Below, piece by piece: positions 1 through 6,729 of a stretch of DNA of 12,335 nucleotides. The stretch's first letter is position 1; each line of letters begins with the position of its first letter. The notes under the pieces were generated by a model. The model worked only from the letters and a program-made list of their open reading frames with translations. It did no database searches and was not told the DNA's origin. A program made the translations under genes and the position numbers. Source of the DNA: a bacterium (GTDB lineage: Bacteria; Chlamydiota; Chlamydiia; Chlamydiales; Rhabdochlamydiaceae); the NCBI GenBank assembly GCA_021802305.1, contig JAKAAD010000022.1, forward strand, positions 1 to 12,335, given 5' to 3'.

Positions 1-568
1 GTAGAGTACGCGAAAAAAAACAATCCTCAATGAGCTACGCAAACGGGGAATAGAATCCTATTGGACTGTTACCTCTTTTCGCGATTACCCTTTTGCCAAA
101 GAAGTGCTCCAACAATTTCAAAGCGACAAACTTCTCTTTACACTCATCGGCATTGTCATTCTCATGATGGCAATGAGCAACATCATCTCCCTTTTGCTTT
201 TCCTCGTTCATGATAAAAAGAGAGAAATTGGAATTCTCACCGCAATGGGAGCTTCAAAGCGTTCTATTTCCCTAATTTTTGCCTTTGCAGGAACAATGAT
301 TGGCTCTATAGGCTCCCTGATGGGTATTGCAGCTACGTCGTTGACGTTGCATTTTATTCACCCGATCGTCGATTCTCTTCGCTTTTTACAAGCTAATAAT
401 GCCTTCCAACTTGAGATGTTTTCAGGATCTTACCCCACCCAGTTAAGTGGTGATGCTCTTCTTCTTGTTCTCATTCTTACCCCTATCCTTTCTTGTCTTG
501 CAGCGCTTATTCCTGCATGGAAAGCAAGTCATGTACAACCTTTTCACACCTTAAAAACCACGCTATGA
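1..568 (+). CDS. lolE: LolC/LolE-family lipoprotein-releasing permease, C-terminal part (partial, possible frame break)
   Basis: Inner-membrane permease subunit of the FtsX/LolCE family, which with LolD extracts lipoproteins from the inner membrane for transfer to the outer membrane. Only the C-terminal half is in the window. It shows the end of the periplasmic domain, then three hydrophobic segments, roughly nt 122-220, 275-365 and 455-520. Between the first two is the cytoplasmic coupling stretch DKKREIGILTAMGAS, typical of these permeases. The frame is open from nt 5 to the stop at 566-568, but TAG lies in frame at 2-4, just before an 8-A tract at 13-20. Family proteins are about 400 residues, so the missing half must lie upstream in another frame unless the gene is truncated. 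With seven A's, frame 1 upstream would join smoothly (VEYAKK then TILNELRKRG). A GTG at 104 could be an internal start. The stop overlaps the lolD start. LolE rather than LolC is a guess. Confidence 0.8.
13..20 (+). other. 8-A homopolymer at the permease frame break
   Basis: Eight consecutive A's are flanked by G and C. The permease frame downstream has a TAG at 2-4, whereas frame 1 (GTA GAG TAC GCG) enters the tract open and would continue into the permease frame if the run were one A shorter. This may be a sequencing or assembly error, a genuine frameshift, or a site of polymerase slippage. The window edge prevents a decision. Confidence 0.5.
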
Positions 569-1227
569 CACTTTTACTTGCAGAGCGAATTGAAAAATTC
601 TTTGGATCCAGCCATGTGCTTAAGGGAATCTCTTTATGTCTACAAAAGGGCAGATCGATCGCCATTATTGGAAAATCAGGTGCAGGGAAAAGCACGCTTC
701 TCTCCATTTTAGGACTCCTCGAAAAACCTTCCAAGGGAAGCGTAGAGCTCCTCGGAACCCAAGTTCCATGTGCAACAGCAGCTGCGACGAGAAACCGCCA
801 TATCGGATTTGTTTTTCAATTTCATCATCTTTTAGAAGATGAGAGCGCTCTTTACAACGTTTTATTGCCTGCAAATATTGCGCGTTTACCTCTTCAGAAA
901 GGAAGTCCAGCCCATGCACGCGCTCTAGCTCTTTTGGATTCCATGCATATGCTTCCATACAAAGACACGAGTGTAAAATATCTATCAGGTGGTGAAAAGC
1001 AGCGCATCGCAATTGCAAGAGCGCTTTGCAATACTCCTGAACTCATTCTTGCAGATGAACCATCGGGAAATCTCGATAGATCCACTTCGGAAGGTGTGCA
1101 TTCGCTTCTTCTCGATCTTTGTCGAAAAGAACAACAGGGCCTTATCATAGCAACGCATGACGAAAAGCTCGCAGCGTTATGTGATGAGATCTATTTGCTC
1201 GAAAACGGATTGCTGTGTCAAATTTGA
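565..1227 (+). CDS. lolD: Lipoprotein-releasing system ATP-binding protein LolD
   Basis: Cytoplasmic ABC ATPase that powers the LolCDE-type lipoprotein extractor. All nucleotide-binding motifs are present: Walker A GKSGAGKST at residues 36-44, Q-loop glutamine 85 in FVFQ, signature LSGGE at 140-144, Walker B ILADEPSGNLD at 161-171 with catalytic Glu165, and switch His198 in ATHDE. At 220 residues it is normal for LolD, slightly short at the C terminus. I chose the ATG at 565 because it overlaps the permease stop as ATGA, and because family similarity (LLAERIEKFFG) begins there; upstream in-frame codons only retranslate permease DNA. There is no clear Shine-Dalgarno sequence, so translation is probably coupled to the permease. 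MacB or FtsE are the close alternatives, but the permease partner and the sequence fit LolD best. Confidence 0.9.
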   Translation: MTLLLAERIEKFFGSSHVLKGISLCLQKGRSIAIIGKSGAGKSTLLSILGLLEKPSKGSVELLGTQVPCATAAATRNRHIGFVFQFHHLLEDESALYNVLLPANIARLPLQKGSPAHARALALLDSMHMLPYKDTSVKYLSGGEKQRIAIARALCNTPELILADEPSGNLDRSTSEGVHSLLLDLCRKEQQGLIIATHDEKLAALCDEIYLLENGLLCQI

Positions 1228-1287
1228 CTTGAGCTACGTGCATGCAACCATTTTGCGATAGAATCACCGCTTGCCCAACTAAGGCGA

Positions 1288-1309
1288 CGCCCGGTATTTG
1301 AACCAGGCG
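1288..1309 (-). repeat. T-arm-like hairpin repeat, copy 1
   Basis: Read on the minus strand, this is a 22-base hairpin: stem CGCCTGG, loop TTCAAATA, stem CCGGGCG, fully paired if one G-U is allowed. A further CGA/TCG pair (1285-1287 with 1313-1315) lies beyond a 3-base bulge. On the plus strand one C-A mismatch appears, so the minus-strand RNA folds better. It matches the element at 6684-6705 at 18 of 22 positions. The loop resembles a tRNA T-loop (TTCRANN), but no other tRNA arms surround it. Confidence 0.55.
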
Positions 1310-1322
1310 AAGTCGACGAGCA

Positions 1323-1350
1323 GCACAACTTGAAGTTGTTGTGCGATTTT
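1323..1350 (+). terminator. Possible terminator after lolD
   Basis: The arms GCACAAC (1323-1329) and GTTGTGC (1338-1344) form a perfect 7-bp stem with an 8-base loop, followed by GATTTT. A shifted register (ACAAC with GTTGT) is also possible. The stem is only moderately GC-rich and the T-run is four bases long, so this is a weak intrinsic terminator at best. It lies about 95 bases past the lolD stop and before ugd. Confidence 0.35.
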
Positions 1351-1404
1351 GAATCCATTATGACAACATCATGACTGACACACCGCATCGCAAAAACCAT
1401 CTTT

Positions 1405-1413
1405 TGATACATT
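1405..1413 (+). promoter_or_regulatory. Extended -10 promoter candidate for the ugd-aro operon
   Basis: TGATACATT fits an extended -10 (TG-N-TANNNT). No good -35 is found 16-18 bases upstream. The expected start point, about 8 bases downstream, falls on or next to the A of the ugd ATG at 1421, so the message would be leaderless or nearly so. This agrees with the absence of a Shine-Dalgarno sequence. Confidence 0.3.
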
Positions 1414-1420
1414 ATTTGTT

Positions 1421-2755
1421 ATGAATGTTCTGATCATTGGAATTGGTTATGTTGGACTTGTAACAGCTGTCTGTTTTGCCGAAATGGGACACAATGTCAC
1501 TTGTTTAGATACTGATGTAGAAAAAATTGCAAAATTGCGCAAAGGGGAACTCCCTATTTTTGAACCAGGGCTCAGTGAGCTTGCTGCGCGCAATGGAGCT
1601 GCCGGGCGTTTGAAGTATTCTTGTAGCTATGAAGAAAGCCTTTGTGAAGTCGACATCTGTTTTCTTGCTCTTCCTACTCCTGCAAATCCTGATGGAACCT
1701 GCAATCTAGATGCTCTTTTTTCAGCTGTAGATGCGATTGCCCCTCTTCTTTCTTCCCCTCTTACGCTTGTTGTGAAGTCAACTGCTCCCCCGGGAACGGC
1801 ATATACACTTAAAAAGCGATTACTTTCTGAACTGTACAAGCGAGAACGCAATGTAGATTTCTTCTTTGCAGTGAATCCCGAATTTTTAAAACAAGGAAAT
1901 GCAGTCTCTGACTTCATGAAGCCGGATCGCATTCTTCTCGGTGTTGAAGATGCGCATGCTGAACACGTGCTTCGAGAGATCTATCGGGGATTCTCGTTAA
2001 GTCATAACCGCATCTTGGTGATGGATATTCTCTCCGCTGAGCTTGCGAAATACGCAGCAAATGCCATGCTTGCAACGCGCATCTCTTTTATGAATGAACT
2101 TGCCTATCTTTGCGAAAAGGTAGGCGCAAATGTAGAAAGCATACGCACGGCTTTAGGAGCTGATGTGCGCATCGGTTACTCCTTTCTCTACCCTGGTGTA
2201 GGCTATGGCGGGTCCTGCTTTCCTAAGGATCTCCAAGCACTTTTAGCGACAGCAAAAGAACAAGCTGTCGAACTCAAAATCATCTCTGCTGTACACGAGG
2301 TCAATGAACGTCAAAAGCGCCTTCTTGGTCAAAAAATCGCGCAAGTACTTCAACCTCTGCATGGGAAAGTCATTGCTATTTGGGGACTCTCTTTTAAGCC
2401 GGAGACTGATGATATGAGAGGAGCGCCCTCTCTCGTTTTGATTGAAGAGCTTATAGCACAAGGAGCATCTGTACAACTCTTTGACCCCATTGCAATGCCC
2501 AATGCGAAAAAGATCTTACGCCACCTTCCCCACCTCACCTTTTGCCAAGACGAATACGCAGCAGCAAGAAATGCTGATGCTATTGCCTTGATCACGGAAT
2601 GGAAACAGTTTCGCTTTGTCGATCTTGAAAAAATCATCTCGCAAATGCGCATGAACTATTTTTTTGATGGGAGAAATCAATTTGATCCGCAAAAAATGCG
2701 CATGCATGGATTTGCCTATTATGGGGTTGGACTCCCTGAAAAGTCTTCGTCGTAA
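1421..2755 (+). CDS. ugd: UDP-glucose 6-dehydrogenase
   Basis: Cytoplasmic NAD-dependent enzyme that oxidises UDP-glucose twice to UDP-glucuronate, a precursor for surface polysaccharides or modified sugars. The N-terminal Rossmann fold starts at once with GIGYVG (residues 7-12). STAPPGT (about 120-126) corresponds to the usual STVPPGT. NPEFLKQGNAV (152-162) and FMKPDRILLG (165-174) are conserved active-site segments. Lys210 and Asn214 lie in AELAKYAANAM. The catalytic cysteine is Cys266 in GYGGSCFPKD (261-270), followed by the helical linker and the C-terminal UDP-binding domain with WGLSFKPETDDMRGAPS. The length of 444 residues is typical. No frame damage is visible. Only one base separates its stop from the aroB start, so it appears to lead the aromatic operon, an unusual partner. 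UDP-N-acetyl-mannosamine dehydrogenase is a related alternative, but the motif spelling fits Ugd better. Confidence 0.93.
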   Translation: MNVLIIGIGYVGLVTAVCFAEMGHNVTCLDTDVEKIAKLRKGELPIFEPGLSELAARNGAAGRLKYSCSYEESLCEVDICFLALPTPANPDGTCNLDALFSAVDAIAPLLSSPLTLVVKSTAPPGTAYTLKKRLLSELYKRERNVDFFFAVNPEFLKQGNAVSDFMKPDRILLGVEDAHAEHVLREIYRGFSLSHNRILVMDILSAELAKYAANAMLATRISFMNELAYLCEKVGANVESIRTALGADVRIGYSFLYPGVGYGGSCFPKDLQALLATAKEQAVELKIISAVHEVNERQKRLLGQKIAQVLQPLHGKVIAIWGLSFKPETDDMRGAPSLVLIEELIAQGASVQLFDPIAMPNAKKILRHLPHLTFCQDEYAAARNADAIALITEWKQFRFVDLEKIISQMRMNYFFDGRNQFDPQKMRMHGFAYYGVGLPEKSSS

Positions 2756-2756
2756 A

Positions 2757-3812
2757 ATGGATCGAACTTCATGGACATTTCGATCGCTCTTTGCTCCCGA
2801 AACTGCGAAAGAGCTGCACAATTTGGCATCGCACTTTGCCCTTTTTTGCGATGAGCAGGTTGCTCGCATTTGGGGAACAAAATGGCATGACTGGCTACAA
2901 GAGCAAGATCTACGCGTCTCTTTGTTTACATTTCCTTCGGGAGAAGGATTTAAAACGCGCAAGGGCAAGGAGATTCTCGAAGATGAACTGTTCTCCAAAG
3001 GATTTGGACGAGACTCTTGTTGCATCGCTTTGGGGGGAGGAATCACCATGGATCTTGTTGGATTTCTTGCAGCAACTTTTTGCCGAGGAGTTCCTCTTGT
3101 CTTTGCACCCACGACACTACTTGGAATGGTAGATGCATGCATGGGGGGGAAGAATGGTGTCAATTGTTCCTTTGGCAAAAACTTAATCGGGTCGTTCTAT
3201 CCCCCTGCACTGATTTTTTTAGACCTTGAGATGCTAACTACTCTAGAGGATCGGGCTTGGCTCGAAGGACTCAGCGAAGTCATAAAATATGCGCTCATTG
3301 CTGCACCTGATCTTTTTGCTTTATTACAAACGCAAACGCTTGCAACTCTCAAGAAAAAGGAAATCCTTCAGAAAATGATTGAGCGCTCACTGACCATTAA
3401 GCACGCGATCGTCATGCGAGATCCTGAAGAGCGTCTCGGGGAAAGACGCATTCTCAATTTTGGCCATACGATTGCCCATGCTCTTGAAGTAGAAAGCGCT
3501 TATACTCTTTCCCATGGTGCGGCCCTCTATCTTGGCATGCGTGTAGAAAGCCTGATCAGTCAGGAAATGGGAATGCTTTCTCAAAAAGCACGTAGTGACA
3601 TTGACGCGCTCCTTTCGCGTTTTGCTATAGACATTTCTCATTCTCCTGATCAAGCAAAGGTAAAAAGAGCCTTCTCTCGAGACAAGAAAGCAATCCACGA
3701 GCGCCCCCGATTTGTTCTCTTGCAACAAATCGGAAAAGCGGCTCCTTGCCAAGGTGCATATTGCACTCATGTACCAGAAGAAATCATTGAAAATGCCTTG
3801 AAAACATGTCTT
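2757..3812 (+). CDS. aroB: 3-dehydroquinate synthase
   Basis: Second enzyme of the shikimate pathway, converting DAHP to 3-dehydroquinate with NAD and a divalent metal. Residues 93-136 hold the family signature, including GGGITMDLVGF, RGVPLVFAPTTLLG and VDACMGGKNGVN; the usual VDSS is VDAC here. Metal ligands are Glu174 (LSEVIKY), His237 (NFGHT) and His253 (LSHG), with spacing close to that of the E. coli enzyme. A DKK segment at 309-311 fits the C-terminal active-site lysines. The frame is open further upstream, but I chose the ATG at 2757: it lies one base after the ugd stop and gives 352 residues, a normal length, while earlier starts would only add retranslated ugd sequence. No clear Shine-Dalgarno sequence is seen. 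The TAA stop at 3813-3815 lies inside aroA, a 10-base overlap that suggests translational coupling. Confidence 0.93.
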
Positions 3813-5086
3813 TAAAAACCCTTCTCGTTCATCCTTCTACACTTCATGGTGGCATTGCAATCCCTCCATCAAAATCACAGACCATGCGAGCTATTCTTTT
3901 TGCTCTTCGCGCTCGCGGAAAAAGCACCATCTCCGATCCCCTTCTTTCTCCTGATACACATGCGATGCTTTGCGCGATAGAACAGCTTGGTGCAAAAGTG
4001 CAGAGAGAAGAAAAGATCATTCACATTACTGGTACGCAAAAACTTTCTCCCGTGCAAACCGCAATCGATGCAAAAAATTCTGGCATTGTTCTTCGTTTTA
4101 TCGGAGCGATGGCTGGACATTTGCCCAGCATGACCATCCTCACTGGAGACCACTCTCTACAAACCAATCGTCCTAGTGACGCCCTTTTAAGCGCACTTAC
4201 ACAACTTGGCGTGAAAACGCACGCATTGAAACTCCCTGGATACGCTCCCTTTGTCCTCAAAGGTCCTATGACGCCAGGGAGCGCCCTCTTTTCCGGCGTG
4301 GACTCTCAACCAGTTTCCGCCATGCTGATCGCAACATCATTTTTAGAAGGAAAAACAGAACTCCATATTAACCACCCAGGTGAAAAAGCATGGGTTGCGT
4401 TAACTCTCGACTGGCTTCACAAGCTGGGAGCAAATATTGTACACGAAACATATGCACGATATACCATTTACGGCCCACTTTGCTACGAAGGATTTAGCTA
4501 TCAAGTTCCAGGAGATTTTAGTTCTGCTGCCTTCCCCATCATCGCTGCATTGATCACGAATAGCGAAATCGTGCTACATAATCTCGATGTGAAAGACCAA
4601 CAAGGAGATAAACGCATCTTGCAAATCCTGCATCAAATGGGAGCTATGATCGAAGTGGATGAAGAGAAAAACCAACTGCGTATCCACAAGCATAGAGGAC
4701 TCCACGGAGTGCACGTGGATATTAATGACTGCATTGATTCTTTACCTATATTGGCAGCATTAGGATGTTTTGCCCAAAGTACGATGAAAATTACCGGAGC
4801 AGCAATAGCGCGTCATAAAGAATCAGACCGCATTCATGCCATCTCTTCAGAATTGCAAAAAATGGGCGCCAAGATAGAAGAACATGCCGATGGTCTCACT
4901 ATTTTTCCCTCTAAACTCCATGGCACTTCCCTTGATTCTCACTCCGACCATCGCATTGCGATGACATTGACAGTTGCTGCATTAGGAGCAAAGAACGAAT
5001 CTCGCATTCATGGTGTGCACTGGATGCAAAAGAGCTATCCCACGTTTGTTCGCGATTTTCAAAAACTGGGAGCGAAGATTTCGTGA
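3806..5086 (+). CDS. aroA: 3-phosphoshikimate 1-carboxyvinyltransferase (EPSP synthase)
   Basis: Transfers the enolpyruvyl group of PEP to shikimate-3-phosphate. Binding residues seen by comparison with E. coli AroA are Lys23, Ser24 and Arg28 (PSKSQTMR), Arg97, Arg122 (TNRPS), Ser167-Gln168 (VDSQP), Asp311 (CIDSLP), Glu339 and Arg342 (HKESDRI), Arg383 (SDHRIAM) and Lys409 (QKSYP). All are intact, so the enzyme should be active. The PEP loop reads NSGIVLRF (91-98), where E. coli has NAGTAMRP: the Thr97 position is Ile and the Pro101 position is Phe, both known glyphosate-tolerance positions. The class II motif SAQ is absent. Length is 426 residues. It overlaps aroB by 10 bases and aroK by 4 bases. 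The start is fixed by the overlap and by the family N terminus. Confidence 0.95.
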   Translation: MSLKTLLVHPSTLHGGIAIPPSKSQTMRAILFALRARGKSTISDPLLSPDTHAMLCAIEQLGAKVQREEKIIHITGTQKLSPVQTAIDAKNSGIVLRFIGAMAGHLPSMTILTGDHSLQTNRPSDALLSALTQLGVKTHALKLPGYAPFVLKGPMTPGSALFSGVDSQPVSAMLIATSFLEGKTELHINHPGEKAWVALTLDWLHKLGANIVHETYARYTIYGPLCYEGFSYQVPGDFSSAAFPIIAALITNSEIVLHNLDVKDQQGDKRILQILHQMGAMIEVDEEKNQLRIHKHRGLHGVHVDINDCIDSLPILAALGCFAQSTMKITGAAIARHKESDRIHAISSELQKMGAKIEEHADGLTIFPSKLHGTSLDSHSDHRIAMTLTVAALGAKNESRIHGVHWMQKSYPTFVRDFQKLGAKIS

Positions 5087-5589
5087 ATGCGATCTTTTTT
5101 GGATTTAAAAGATGTGGAAAAACAACTCTGGGGAAAGCAGTTGCAAAACGCCTTGATCGCCCATTTATCGATACGGATGAACTTCTTGGCGCGCCACCCT
5201 CCACCCTCTACCACAAAATGGGAGAGGAAAAATTTCGCATCCTAGAAGCCAATGTCATTCGCGCTCTTCCCCCGCTCCATCATGCCATTATTTCTGTGGG
5301 CGGTGGCGCCATGATCAATCCAAACAATGTGCATATTCTTTCTCGCTTAGGAACTTTGATCTATCTCAAAGTAGATGAGATCGTTCTTGCAGAACGAAAT
5401 TGCAGAAAGCCCCTCCCCGCTTTTTTGGATCCATACAATCTCGAAGCATCCTTTGCAGCGATCTATGCAAAGCGATCTGCTCTATATGAATCCATCCCGG
5501 CAATTCATTTTGATCTTTCACGCAAAGAATGTGATGCAGCGGTTTTCGAATTATGTACAATGATTACTAAAAACACACATGGGACATAA
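5083..5589 (+). CDS. aroK: Shikimate kinase
   Basis: Phosphorylates shikimate with ATP to give shikimate-3-phosphate, the AroA substrate. Features are the Walker A motif GFKRCGKT (residues 7-14), FIDTDELL with Asp30 and Asp32, Arg52 in EEKFRILE, the glycine run GGG at 73-75 (shikimate binding), a lid with Arg108 in NCRKPLP, and the C-terminal KRSALYE helix start at 130-136. At 168 residues it is normal. The GTG at 5083 is the only sensible start: it overlaps the aroA stop as GTGA, places Walker A near the N terminus as usual, and has a GGGAG about 10 bases upstream, one of the few Shine-Dalgarno-like sites here. A nearby ATG at 5087 is out of frame. The last 11 bases overlap aroC. The lineage may call it aroL; the symbol is a convention, not a distinction visible in the sequence. 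Confidence 0.92.
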   Translation: MNAIFFGFKRCGKTTLGKAVAKRLDRPFIDTDELLGAPPSTLYHKMGEEKFRILEANVIRALPPLHHAIISVGGGAMINPNNVHILSRLGTLIYLKVDEIVLAERNCRKPLPAFLDPYNLEASFAAIYAKRSALYESIPAIHFDLSRKECDAAVFELCTMITKNTHGT

Positions 5590-6670
5590 TTCTTTCGGAA
5601 AATGCTTCACCATCACCACTTGGGGGGAATCCCACGGAAAAGCAATGGGCGTCGTGATTGATGGTTGTCCTGCGGGATTGGAAATTTCAGAAGAAGAAAT
5701 CAACGTCGAATTGCGAAAAAGGCGACCAGGTCACAGCACCTACACGAGTGCACGCACAGAAAGCGATGTGGTCGAAATCTACTCTGGGCTCTACGAAGGA
5801 AAAACGACAGGAGCACCTATATCGCTCCTCATTCCCAATCGAGATGCGGATGTAAGCTCCTACGATACCCTGAAGGAAATTTTTCGACCGGGTCATGCAA
5901 ACTTCACCTATCTAAAAAAGTATGGAATCTTTGATCCTCGAGGAGGCGGTCGTGCTTCTGCACGAGAGACGGTCTGTCGTGTAGCCGCAGGTGCCATTGC
6001 AAAAAAGCTCCTAAAAACCCAAGGCGTTGAGATCCTCTCCTATCTCAAATCCGTGGGGTCCATCGTTGCAACGACTCCCCTTCCTGAATTAGATGCGCTT
6101 GTAGAACAAACGCGCTCCAGTGCATTCTTTTGTCCAGACCCCGAGATGGAAAAAGCCGTCATTCAAACGGTCTTGCAATGCAAAGAAGAGGGCGATTCCA
6201 TAGGAGGAGTCGTCGAAACGATTGCTACGCCGCCGGTCGGTTGGGGAGAACCCATCTATGAAAAAATAGAAGCTCTTCTCGCTTCTGCTATGCTATCACT
6301 CCCCGCTGTAAAGGGATTTGAAATAGGCGCCGGATTTGCCGCATCTCGGATGCAAGGATCCATGCATAACGACGCCTATACACTAGATGCTCAGACGAAT
6401 ATCGTCCCTGCCACGAACCATGCAGGGGGCACTCTTGCAGGAATCACCACAGGCTTACCCTTACAATTTTCCGTTGCATTCAAACCAACATCCAGCATCC
6501 GCAAATCCCAAAAAAGTGTGAACATCTATGGAGAAGCTATTGCATTTCAGCTTCCAGAAACTGCTCGTCACGATCCCTGTGTTGCCCTTCGCGCTCCTCC
6601 TATTGTAGAAGCTATGACTGCGCTTGTACTTGCCGATGCATATCTTATGCACCGGATGGCAAAGTCGTAG
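5579..6670 (+). CDS. aroC: Chorismate synthase
   Basis: Last step of the pathway: anti-1,4 elimination of phosphate from EPSP to chorismate, requiring reduced FMN. The three family signatures are present: GESHGKAMGVVIDGCPAG (residues 16-33), the stretch KRRPGHS with TSARTESD (about 47-64), and FRPGHANFTYLKKYG followed by DPRGGGRASARET (102-131). The C-terminal APPIVEAMTALVLADAYL matches the conserved final helix. The length of 363 residues is normal for the bacterial monofunctional enzyme; no flavin reductase domain is attached, so reduced FMN must come from elsewhere. The ATG overlaps the aroK end by 11 bases and has no Shine-Dalgarno sequence, again suggesting coupling. It is the final gene of the plus-strand operon, and the next gene converges on it. 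Confidence 0.96.
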   Translation: MGHNSFGKCFTITTWGESHGKAMGVVIDGCPAGLEISEEEINVELRKRRPGHSTYTSARTESDVVEIYSGLYEGKTTGAPISLLIPNRDADVSSYDTLKEIFRPGHANFTYLKKYGIFDPRGGGRASARETVCRVAAGAIAKKLLKTQGVEILSYLKSVGSIVATTPLPELDALVEQTRSSAFFCPDPEMEKAVIQTVLQCKEEGDSIGGVVETIATPPVGWGEPIYEKIEALLASAMLSLPAVKGFEIGAGFAASRMQGSMHNDAYTLDAQTNIVPATNHAGGTLAGITTGLPLQFSVAFKPTSSIRKSQKSVNIYGEAIAFQLPETARHDPCVALRAPPIVEAMTALVLADAYLMHRMAKS

Positions 6671-6683
6671 CTCACATTAGACC

Positions 6684-6705
6684 CGCCTGGCTCGAATGCA
6701 GGGCG
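6684..6705 (+). repeat. T-arm-like hairpin repeat, copy 2 (possible terminator)
   Basis: Left arm CGCCTGG (6684-6690), loop CTCGAATG, right arm CAGGGCG (6699-6705). It matches the minus strand of 1288-1309 at 18 of 22 positions. Pairing is imperfect: six pairs with a bulged G, or seven with one G-U and one G-A. It lies 13 bases after the aroC stop and is followed by CTTTCTTG, then ATCTTTT, so it may act as a weak terminator between the convergent aroC and ATPase genes. No other feature is visible in this 59-base gap. Confidence 0.5.
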
Positions 6706-6729
6706 CTTTCTTGCTACATCTTTTACCTT

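Larger units (their letters stand above)
1246..1400. repeat. MITE-like element candidate between lolD and ugd
   Basis: An inverted pair TTTGCGAT (1252-1259) and ATCGCAAA (1387-1394) is flanked immediately outside by the direct repeat AACCAT (1246-1251 and 1395-1400). Short terminal inverted repeats bounded by a short target-like duplication are the layout of a miniature inverted-repeat element, here about 143 bases inside. The interior holds two hairpins (1288-1309 and 1323-1344) and no convincing gene. The arms are short, so chance cannot be excluded; a genome-wide copy search would decide. Confidence 0.3.

Noticed and set aside
1217..1228. Perfect 12-base palindrome GTCAAATTTGAC at the lolD stop
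   Set aside because: A 12-base palindrome is expected a few times by chance in a window of this size, and most of it is coding.
1285..1315. Possible tRNA or tmRNA gene, from the T-arm-like loop
   Set aside because: The loop is 8 bases, not 7, and I found no matching acceptor, D or anticodon arms within 80 bases upstream on the minus strand.
1218..1412. Minus-strand 64-codon open frame across the lolD-ugd gap
   Set aside because: It overlaps the hairpins and possible MITE, has no ribosome binding site, and its composition is not protein-like. It may be mis-annotated as a hypothetical protein elsewhere.
2664..2756. Longer aroB N terminus from upstream in-frame ATGs
   Set aside because: It would only retranslate the end of ugd and adds no family sequence; the ATG at 2757 fits length and spacing.
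2516..3178. 220-codon minus-strand open frame across the ugd-aroB junction
   Set aside because: It is antisense to two well-supported genes and has no recognisable domain.
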